DNA from: Gammaproteobacteria bacterium
Lineage (GTDB): Bacteria; Pseudomonadota; Gammaproteobacteria; Enterobacterales; Alteromonadaceae
Reading direction: 5' to 3'
DNA length: 11,431 bases
Assembly (NCBI GenBank): GCA_027484495.1
Contig: JAIXSW010000236.1
Coordinates: 1 to 11,431, forward strand
A model generated the notes under the pieces. It was not told the origin of the DNA. It did no database searches and saw nothing but the letters and a program-made list of their open reading frames with translations. Shown piece by piece: positions 1 through 5,711 of the stretch (within the stretch, counting starts at the first letter, position 1; each line of letters starts with the position of its first letter). Made by a program: the position numbers and the translations under genes.

Positions 1-426
1 GAGCAAGTAAAAGGTCAAGCAACGCAAGCGGTGTCGACCCCGGTCAACGATGCAAAACACCGAGCGCAGCAGCAAGTCCAGCAAGCGAAAGAACAATCGT
101 CATCAGCGGTGGTGGCTCCGGCTATCGAGCAGAAGCATCAGGCGCAGCAATCAATTGAACAACTCAAAACAAATACGACAATACCGCAGACACAAACAGC
201 GCCGAGTTCAGAGCTCATCGAAGAAGAGGATCTCGCTGCTGAACTGGCAACGGAACAACAATCCCTAAAAACTGAACAATCGCAGCGCATCAATGCGCTG
301 CAACAACAGATCAAAGCGACTGAGCAGTCGTTGCAAGAAGCTTCAACTGCAGATGATCGTAAAAAAATCGAGTTGCAGCTTCAACAGCTCAAGACAACGC
401 TTAATCTGCTAAAAGCTACTCACTGA
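1..426 (+). CDS. Gln-rich coiled-coil protein of unknown function, 3' end only
   Basis: I do not recognise this protein. The frame is open from the first base of the window to a TGA at 424-426, so 141 residues are visible and the true start is probably upstream. A GTG at 31 is possible, but no convincing Shine-Dalgarno precedes it. The visible part is very rich in Gln, Ala, Lys and Glu. An N-terminal half with repeated AQQ/QAKEQ-like patches is followed by a Thr/Pro-rich linker, an acidic EEED patch, and a C-terminal heptad-like helix of about 65 residues that should form a coiled coil. No signal peptide or membrane segment lies in the visible part. It converges on the yebG homologue with a gap of only 10 bases. 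The low-complexity composition makes homology-based naming unreliable. Confidence 0.7.
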   Translation, partial: EQVKGQATQAVSTPVNDAKHRAQQQVQQAKEQSSSAVVAPAIEQKHQAQQSIEQLKTNTTIPQTQTAPSSELIEEEDLAAELATEQQSLKTEQSQRINALQQQIKATEQSLQEASTADDRKKIELQLQQLKTTLNLLKATH

Positions 427-436
427 TTGGCAGAAG

Positions 437-775
437 TCAGGCTGCACTGGCAAACGCAGTGACCACCGTGTCTTCCGCTGACTCATCCGGCTCTGGCGCT
501 CCTGCTTCAGTCAATGCGCCCTCTTCATCTTTATGTTTTTTCACAGCCTTGGCTTTGCCTTGCAAGGCAGCTAACAATTCATCTTTGTTTTGCGCCAGAT
601 ATAATGACAATAGCTCTGTTTGATTGTCATTTAGCATCTGACTGCGCCCTAATAAATCACCCATTAATTCAGCAAGGTCTAACATTTTGTCATAGGCGTC
701 GGCCTGCTGTTTACTGGCAAAAGTCATTTTGGCTTCCCCGTCACGTTCCACGACATATTGAATGATAACTGGCAT
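437..775 (-). CDS. yebG: YebG family SOS-inducible protein
   Basis: This 112-residue protein matches the small YebG family of DNA-damage-inducible gammaproteobacterial proteins, whose biochemical function is unknown. The N-terminal block runs from a VVERDGEAKM-like strand into ASKQQADAYDKMLD (about residues 20-33), the family signature that in E. coli YebG reads SKKEADAYDKMLD. A helical middle with LSLYLAQNKDELLAAL follows. The C-terminal third is a charged, acidic, low-complexity tail, also usual for the family. E. coli YebG is about 96 residues, so this one has a somewhat longer tail. The ATG is supported by AGGGAG six bases upstream (782-787). The promoter carries two LexA-type boxes, which fits the known SOS control of yebG. 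It is divergent from the dGTPase gene. Confidence 0.93.
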   Translation of the reverse strand: MPVIIQYVVERDGEAKMTFASKQQADAYDKMLDLAELMGDLLGRSQMLNDNQTELLSLYLAQNKDELLAALQGKAKAVKKHKDEEGALTEAGAPEPDESAEDTVVTAFASAA

Positions 776-781
776 GATTAG

Positions 782-787
782 CTCCCT
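782..787 (-). promoter_or_regulatory. Ribosome binding site of yebG
   Basis: AGGGAG on the minus strand lies six bases before the ATG at 773-775. It fixes the start used for the yebG homologue. Confidence 0.75.
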
Positions 788-796
788 GATTGAGTA

Positions 797-812
797 CTGT
801 GTATTTATACAG
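797..812 (-). promoter_or_regulatory. LexA (SOS) box 1 of yebG, over the -10
   Basis: On the minus strand this reads CTGTATAAATACACAG. That is CTG-N10-CAG with an AT-rich core, very close to the gammaproteobacterial LexA consensus, and the flanks extend the match (AA before, TA after). It covers the -10 hexamer TATAAA (804-809), so LexA binding would block RNA polymerase. It sits just upstream of a YebG gene, a known LexA regulon member in E. coli. Confidence 0.92.
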
Positions 813-832
813 TTTAACTGTTTTTATGTCCA
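804..832 (-). promoter_or_regulatory. Sigma70 promoter of yebG
   Basis: The minus strand shows TGGACA (-35, 827-832), a 17-bp spacer, and TATAAA (-10, 804-809). Each hexamer has one mismatch to consensus and the spacing is ideal. Both hexamers lie inside LexA boxes, so the promoter should be strong when derepressed and tightly repressed otherwise. Confidence 0.8.
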
Positions 833-833
833 G
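818..833 (-). promoter_or_regulatory. LexA (SOS) box 2 of yebG, over the -35
   Basis: On the minus strand this reads CTGGACATAAAAACAG, again CTG-N10-CAG but with a less perfect left half (GGAC instead of GTAT). It starts exactly 21 bp from box 1, two helical turns, so two LexA dimers would sit on the same face of the DNA. It contains the -35 hexamer TGGACA (827-832). I infer a secondary, possibly cooperative site. Confidence 0.7.
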
Positions 834-900
834 TGGTTATGCGTGTTTTTTTCGTAGTCGCCTGATCTTAATAAATTCAGTAAGATAGCTTGGTACAACA

Positions 901-905
901 AGGAG
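901..905 (+). promoter_or_regulatory. Ribosome binding site of the dGTPase gene
   Basis: AGGAG lies six bases before the ATG at 912 and supports that start. No equally clear promoter for this gene is visible in 776-900. The best candidate is a weak TTGAGT (790-795), 17-bp spacer, TTTAAC (813-818), which would overlap LexA box 1. Confidence 0.75.
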
Positions 906-911
906 CAGGTT

Positions 912-2159
912 ATGGATGTCTGGACTGAACGTCACTTATCGCAGCAGGATAGTCGCCCCGGCGATCACCGTTCATGCTATCAACGCGACAAAGCAAGAAT
1001 TTTACACAGTGCAGCTTTTCGCCGGTTGCAGGCTAAAACGCAGATCATGAGTGTTGGCCAAAATGATTTTTACCGCACCCGACTAACCCACTCACTCGAA
1101 GCTGCACAAATTGGCACCGCGTTGGTTGCCCAGCTGCGCAATAAAACAACCGATGCCCAATTGCAACAAATCCTGCCGGATGAGGCGCTAATGGAATCTC
1201 TGTGTCTGGCGCATGACCTCGGGCATCCACCATTTGGCCATGGCGGCGAAACCGCGTTGAATCACAAAATGCTCAACTATGGTGGCTTTGAGGGCAATGG
1301 CCAGACTTTTCGGATTGTCGGTAAACTAGAACCCTACACCGAATCTGGCGGGATGGATCTATGTCGGCGGACATTATTAGGCTTATTGAAATACCCGGTA
1401 TTGCAGCCAATGTCAGCATTACCGGGACAGCACAAACCCACCAAAGCCATTTATCTGGAAGACCGCGCTTTGCTCGACTGGGTATTAGCGCCGTTACAGC
1501 CCGATGATCGTAAAGATTTCCAGCAGGTACAGGTAGAACAAAATAGCCGAAAATCGCGTTTTAAATCGCTCGATGCTTCTATCATGGAGCTGGCCGATGA
1601 TATCGCGTATGGCGTACATGATTTAGAAGACGCCGTAGTGACCGGCACTGTGACCGCCGCGCAGTGGCAGCAAATGTTAGCAGAAACCAAGCTTGAAGCC
1701 GTAGATCGCCAATTTCTTGAACTGGCAGGTCAACATTTATTCCGCCCGGAACACTATATCCGCAAAACAGCTATTGGCACTTTGGTCAACCGGTTGATCA
1801 CCGCCATCCAATGGTCAGAACCGTTGCCGCAAGCGCACGAGCCATTGATCCGCTATAACGCAGGACTGCCGGAGCCTGAGCAGCGGATCCTCCAGTTGCT
1901 TAAAGGTTTTATTTACCAACATGTGATTTTGCATCCGGAACTGCAACAAAATGAATTTCGCGGCCAGCGCATCGTGCAGTCCTTATTTGACGCTTTTGCC
2001 GCAGAACCAACCCGACTATTGCCTGCAAATACCCAACAACGCTGGCGGCAGTTGTCAGAGCAAGGCAGTGGCCAGCGCGCGGTCTGTGATTATATTGCCG
2101 GCATGACCGATGAATATGCCAGTCGTATGATGCAACGCCTGTATGGAGTGATGTTGTGA
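912..2159 (+). CDS. dgt: HD-domain dGTPase (dGTP triphosphohydrolase), short anti-phage-type subfamily
   Basis: Predicted to hydrolyse dGTP to deoxyguanosine and triphosphate in the cytoplasm. The 415 residues carry the full HD-phosphohydrolase set: His60 in the RTRLTHSLE motif, His101-Asp102 in CLAHDLGHPPFGHGGE, and an Asp near 230 in ELADDIAYGVHDLED, which should bind the metal. The N-terminal DHRSCYQRDKARILHSAAFR segment and FEGNGQTFR (about 126-134) are also typical. It is shorter than E. coli Dgt (about 505) and resembles the roughly 440-residue Shewanella/Vibrio type. That subfamily includes proteins reported to lower dGTP during phage infection. The stop overlaps the start of the patatin gene by 4 bp (GTGA), so the two are probably translationally coupled. 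It is divergent from SOS-controlled yebG. The family call is firm; a defence role here is inference. Confidence 0.95.
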   Translation: MDVWTERHLSQQDSRPGDHRSCYQRDKARILHSAAFRRLQAKTQIMSVGQNDFYRTRLTHSLEAAQIGTALVAQLRNKTTDAQLQQILPDEALMESLCLAHDLGHPPFGHGGETALNHKMLNYGGFEGNGQTFRIVGKLEPYTESGGMDLCRRTLLGLLKYPVLQPMSALPGQHKPTKAIYLEDRALLDWVLAPLQPDDRKDFQQVQVEQNSRKSRFKSLDASIMELADDIAYGVHDLEDAVVTGTVTAAQWQQMLAETKLEAVDRQFLELAGQHLFRPEHYIRKTAIGTLVNRLITAIQWSEPLPQAHEPLIRYNAGLPEPEQRILQLLKGFIYQHVILHPELQQNEFRGQRIVQSLFDAFAAEPTRLLPANTQQRWRQLSEQGSGQRAVCDYIAGMTDEYASRMMQRLYGVML

Positions 2160-3202
2160 ACCAGCCGCCTCGTCTGCAATTGTTTGCCGGCCCTGCGGCC
2201 TACGCGCGTATTCAACGAAATGGTTTGTTAGCCGAAGACGTAAAGATGCTGGTCGGCGCCAGCGGCGGTCCCAAGTGGTTTTGTTTGTTTGGTCTTGATC
2301 AATATTTGCTTGCGACCTTTTTTAAAGACCGCCAGACGCCATTAGAATTACTCGGCAGTTCCGCCGGTGCCTGGCGCTTTGCCTGTTTTGCCCAAACCGA
2401 CGGCGCTGCGGCATCACGCCGGTTTTGTGATGCCTACCGGACTTTGTGTTATCCGGCAAAAGCGCCGATCGGTGAAGTCACTGCGATTTCCAAAACTGTG
2501 CTGGACGCTGTATTCCCCAATCCTGCGCATATCTCACAGGTTGTCTGTAATGAAACTTTTCGTCTTAATTTTATTGTGGCGCAAAAAAAAGGCCGGCCAC
2601 TCGCCAGCAGCCGCATCGGCCAACTGGGCCAAATCAGTTCTGCTGCGGCCATTAATCTGCTGCATCGGCCCTGGCTTGGCCGCTATTATCAGCGCCTGCT
2701 GTTTTCACAAAAACACAGCCGGCTTGAAGCTCCGGCAGACTTGCCGACCACCCGCCACGAACTGACCGCAGCCAATCTGCAAGCTGCATTGCTCGCATCC
2801 GGTTCTATTCCGCTGGTACTCGATCCGGTGACGGAAATTGCCGGTATGCAACAAGGACAATTTATCGACGGCGGCCTGACCGATTATCATTTTGCCTGGC
2901 CATTTCAGACTGACGGCCTTGTGCTGTTTCCCCATTTTTATTCACACGCCAGTCCAGGCTGGTTTGATAAATCATTGCCATGGCGCCGGGCAAAACCAAA
3001 GTTGTTCTCACAGGTCGCGATGTTGTGCCCAACACCGCAATGGGTAGCCAGCCTGCCTTATGGCAAAATTCCGGATCGGACCGACTTTAACAAGATGCCA
3101 GACGCGGTGCGCATCGCCTATTGGCAAGAAGTCACCGAACGCTCCTTTGAATTGGCTGAAGATTTGGCAAACAGTCGGTTTCAGTTGTTACCATTCAAAT
3201 AA
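2156..3202 (+). CDS. Patatin-like phospholipase/acyl hydrolase
   Basis: A 348-residue predicted Ser-Asp dyad lipid acyl hydrolase. The nucleophile elbow is GSSAG at about residues 67-71 (Ser69 as nucleophile), and the catalytic Asp is in the IDGGLTDYH motif (about Asp238). A Gly-rich VGASGGPKW stretch at about 33-41 should form the oxyanion hole, replacing the usual DGGGxRG of plant patatins. Neither a signal peptide nor a membrane helix is evident, so it is probably cytoplasmic or membrane-peripheral. The GTG start overlaps the dGTPase stop by 4 bp, which means one transcript and likely translational coupling. Patatin-like enzymes act as membrane-degrading effectors in some phage-defence systems (for example CapV in CBASS), but many are housekeeping lipases. 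The natural substrate cannot be read from sequence. Confidence 0.88.
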   Translation: MNQPPRLQLFAGPAAYARIQRNGLLAEDVKMLVGASGGPKWFCLFGLDQYLLATFFKDRQTPLELLGSSAGAWRFACFAQTDGAAASRRFCDAYRTLCYPAKAPIGEVTAISKTVLDAVFPNPAHISQVVCNETFRLNFIVAQKKGRPLASSRIGQLGQISSAAAINLLHRPWLGRYYQRLLFSQKHSRLEAPADLPTTRHELTAANLQAALLASGSIPLVLDPVTEIAGMQQGQFIDGGLTDYHFAWPFQTDGLVLFPHFYSHASPGWFDKSLPWRRAKPKLFSQVAMLCPTPQWVASLPYGKIPDRTDFNKMPDAVRIAYWQEVTERSFELAEDLANSRFQLLPFK

Positions 3203-3213
3203 CCCTCAGTTGA

Positions 3214-3275
3214 TTGTCGTATATCTGTCACCGGAAAGTCGCAGTTTTGTCACTGTGACTTCACACCAACGTCAC
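3214..3275 (+). promoter_or_regulatory. Extended Pho box array: six 7-bp units at 11-bp spacing
   Basis: The units are TTGTCGT (3214), CTGTCAC (3225), AAGTCGC (3236), TTGTCAC (3247), ACTTCAC (3258) and ACGTCAC (3269), each separated by exactly 4 bp. PhoB binds direct repeats of CTGTCAT-like 7-mers with 4-bp AT-rich linkers. The first pair with its ATAT linker is an almost textbook Pho box. The phase holds for six units between the patatin stop and the receptor start, on the receptor's strand. Ten bases after the last unit is GAAAAT (3286-3291), a possible -10 at the usual PhoB distance; TATAAC (3303-3308) is an alternative. I infer PhoB activation of the receptor gene. Confidence 0.82.
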
Positions 3276-3313
3276 TGAAACTGCAGAAAATGTCCGCGAT
3301 TTTATAACAATAC

Positions 3314-3318
3314 GGAGA
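3314..3318 (+). promoter_or_regulatory. Ribosome binding site of the TonB-dependent receptor
   Basis: GGAGA lies five bases before a GTG at 3324 and decides this non-ATG start. The resulting N-terminus is a clean signal peptide, which supports the choice. Confidence 0.7.
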
Positions 3319-3323
3319 ATATC

Positions 3324-5624
3324 GTGCAGTTTCGCAAATCACTGATCAGTCTGGCATTGGCCAGCACTTTTGTTGCTTCAAACGGTCTGAGCGCTGCGGT
3401 TGAACCAAACGCAGAAGCGAGCATTGAAAAAATCGCGGTGACCGGGCAACGCATTGCTTATGCCAATAACACCACCGATGAGGCCATGCTGGATACAGTC
3501 TCACCTGCCGGGAACGTGCTTGATGCCATCAAATATCTGCCGGGTGTCAGTGTCGGTCAGGGCGATGCCTTTGGCTCTGATGATTGGTCAACGACCATCT
3601 CCATGCGTGGTTTCAACGTTAACCTGAACGAACAGCAGCTGGGCATTACCATCGATGGCCTGCCAAATGGCGGTTCGGCTTATGGTGGTGGTAGTAAAGC
3701 CAACCGCTATATGGATACCGAAAATACTGCGATGGTCGAAGTTGCTCAGGGCACTGCTGACATTGCTTCGGCATCGCTCGATGCGCTTGGCGGTACGCTG
3801 AACTTTATCTCCGCGACGCCAGAAGCTGAAGCAGGTGTGCGTGCTGGCATTACCGGCGGCGATCATAACGCCCGTAAATATTTTACCCGTTACGACACAG
3901 GCCAACTGTTTGGCAATACTACCGCCTACATCAGCTTGTCAGATAGTTTCAATAATCGCTGGATTGGCAGTGGCAGTAACGGTTTTTCTGAGCGCACTCA
4001 CTTTGAAGCCAAGTCGGTCACCGAACTTGAGCACAGCAAAATCACTGCGCGGTTTTCTTATGACGACACCGCAGAAGACAACTACAACACAGTATCTTTA
4101 GCCGAGTTTGAACAAAATCCGGCCTGGGATCGTCTGACCAGTCAGTGGACCGGCGACCCGGAAATTGACCAGAATTTTGCTGAAGCCTGGTCAACGCTGC
4201 GCGAAAACAGTTTCACTTATGTCAAATGGGAACAGGAACTGGCTGACGACACTGATCTGACCGTCACGCCATATCTGCATTTACAAAGCGGCCGCGGCGA
4301 CTGGTTACCACCGTATCAGGTCTATGTGACTGATAAAGATGGTAAACGCGTCAACAAAGGTACTGGGAACGGTCAGTTGCAACGTTATACCCACGTCGAT
4401 GCGCAAGGCCGGCCAATTCTCGACCCGAAAGCAGATTTATCCAAGGCCACCCGCGTATCATCGTTCCGCCATACCCACTATGAAAAAGACCGTGCCGGTC
4501 TGACATCAGAGCTGAAAGTTCAGTTGGATAACCATCAGCTGCGCGCCGGTGTCTGGTATGAGCAGCAAGACCGCAACGAAACACGTGACTGGCATCAGGT
4601 GCTGAATGCCAAGGTTTATCACTATTTTAATGAAACGCCGTACTGGGTTCATTACGACCGTGATTACAGCACTGATACATTAAAACTGTTTGCGCAGGAT
4701 ACGATTGAACTGGGTGATCTGACGCTGACCGCCGGCGTGAAGCAATTCTACGTTGACGTTGAACGTCAGGATAATATCAACACCAACAATGCCGGTGATT
4801 TATCCAGTGATTCTGATCCACTGTTTTCAGTCGGTGCCGTGTACCGTATGACCGACAGCGTCGAAGCCTTCGCCGGTTTTAGCCAGAATTTCAAAGCCAT
4901 TGGCGATGCAATTCTGGAAACCAGTCAGGATTTCAGCAAATTAGAAGCTGAGACCGCTGACAACATCGACTTTGGTCTGCGCTACAACGCCGACAAGCTA
5001 TCGTTAAACCTGACGCTGTACAGCACGACGTTTGATAACCGCATCACATTCTTACAACCTGGCGCCAACCAAGGTGCGCCAGATTATCTGAATGAACTGG
5101 ATGGCACTTACATCAACGTCGGTGGTATCGATGCCAAAGGCGTAGAAACCAGTCTGAATTGGCAACTGGACGAGATTTGGTCTGTATACGGCGCACTGAC
5201 GCTCAATGATGCTGTTTACAACCAGACGATCAACGGCACCATCAAGGAAGGCAATCAGATCGTGAAGAATCCACGTGGCATCTTCGAAGATGACCAGGTG
5301 GCAGGTTCGCCGGAAACAATTGTCACTTTGTCTGCCCGTTTCACGACCGACAAATACAATGGTGCCCTGACTGCGCGTCATACTGCTGAGTACTACGGTG
5401 CTGCGCTGGGTGGCAACAAAGACCAACTGCCGGCATCAACGGTACTGGACCTGTCTTTGGGCTATCAAAAGACGCTGAGTCAAGATGCGATGTTCCAGTA
5501 TGTTGATTTGTCTTTCCTGGTGAATAACCTGACAGATGAAGAGTATCTGTCCGGTGGTCAGGAAGGTGCTTATTACATTGGTGCCGGTCGCACTGCCAGT
5601 TTTACGGTTAGTCTTGGTTTCTGA
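3324..5624 (+). CDS. TonB-dependent outer-membrane receptor, probably phosphate-starvation regulated
   Basis: A 766-residue ligand-gated outer-membrane transporter energised by TonB-ExbB-ExbD. Residues 1-25 form a Sec signal peptide (MQFRKSLISLALAS, cleavage near SAA). A TonB-box-like EKIAVTG lies at about 35-41. The plug domain shows LPGVSV (about 72-77), SMRGF (93-97), IDGLP (110-114) and GGTLNFIS (156-163). The rest is beta-barrel with many aromatic-alternating strands, and it ends in TASFTVSLGF with the terminal Phe needed for BAM assembly. The length is normal for simple receptors without the N-terminal signalling domain, so no sigma/anti-sigma control is expected. The ligand is not identifiable from sequence. 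The upstream Pho box array suggests a phosphorus-related substrate rather than a siderophore. It is a single-gene unit closed by a strong hairpin. Confidence 0.93.
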   Translation: MQFRKSLISLALASTFVASNGLSAAVEPNAEASIEKIAVTGQRIAYANNTTDEAMLDTVSPAGNVLDAIKYLPGVSVGQGDAFGSDDWSTTISMRGFNVNLNEQQLGITIDGLPNGGSAYGGGSKANRYMDTENTAMVEVAQGTADIASASLDALGGTLNFISATPEAEAGVRAGITGGDHNARKYFTRYDTGQLFGNTTAYISLSDSFNNRWIGSGSNGFSERTHFEAKSVTELEHSKITARFSYDDTAEDNYNTVSLAEFEQNPAWDRLTSQWTGDPEIDQNFAEAWSTLRENSFTYVKWEQELADDTDLTVTPYLHLQSGRGDWLPPYQVYVTDKDGKRVNKGTGNGQLQRYTHVDAQGRPILDPKADLSKATRVSSFRHTHYEKDRAGLTSELKVQLDNHQLRAGVWYEQQDRNETRDWHQVLNAKVYHYFNETPYWVHYDRDYSTDTLKLFAQDTIELGDLTLTAGVKQFYVDVERQDNINTNNAGDLSSDSDPLFSVGAVYRMTDSVEAFAGFSQNFKAIGDAILETSQDFSKLEAETADNIDFGLRYNADKLSLNLTLYSTTFDNRITFLQPGANQGAPDYLNELDGTYINVGGIDAKGVETSLNWQLDEIWSVYGALTLNDAVYNQTINGTIKEGNQIVKNPRGIFEDDQVAGSPETIVTLSARFTTDKYNGALTARHTAEYYGAALGGNKDQLPASTVLDLSLGYQKTLSQDAMFQYVDLSFLVNNLTDEEYLSGGQEGAYYIGAGRTASFTVSLGF

Positions 5625-5659
5625 TGCTATCGCCATCAGTTGAAGTGTTTGATAAATAA

Positions 5660-5682
5660 TAAGGGCGCCAACGGCGCCCTTA
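5660..5682. terminator. Bidirectional intrinsic terminator between the receptor and the RND pump
   Basis: A perfect 10-bp stem, TAAGGGCGCC and GGCGCCCTTA, encloses a 3-base AAC loop and lies between two convergent stops (5624 and 5712). On the minus strand the hairpin is followed by a T-rich TTATTTATC tract, so it fits a terminator for the efflux operon well. On the plus strand the trailing tract (AGTTCATT) is poorer but may still work. Confidence 0.85.
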
Positions 5683-5711
5683 GTTCATTCTGTATCTGGT
5701 CACTACGGATA

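Noticed and set aside
445..461. CACTG/CAGTG inverted repeat near the yebG 3' end as a terminator
   Set aside because: It has a 5-bp stem, no T tract on either strand, and lies inside the yebG coding sequence.
3249..3259. Palindrome GTCACTGTGAC as a separate repressor operator
   Set aside because: It arises from one Pho unit plus its linker; the 11-bp direct-repeat phase explains it more simply.
3214..3275. The 11-bp periodic repeats as a CRISPR array, iterons or an attachment site
   Set aside because: The units are too short and too degenerate for CRISPR, there is no replication gene nearby, and the 7+4 pattern with a GTCAC core fits PhoB sites much better.
3060..3278. Plus-strand 72-codon frame running from the patatin end into the Pho array
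   Set aside because: It is a shadow frame over the patatin C-terminus, without a ribosome binding site, and its last part is just the regulatory repeats.
5052..5426. Minus-strand open frame of 124 codons opposite the TonB-dependent receptor
   Set aside because: It lies entirely within the receptor coding region and shows no recognisable motif; the receptor frame carries all the conserved features.
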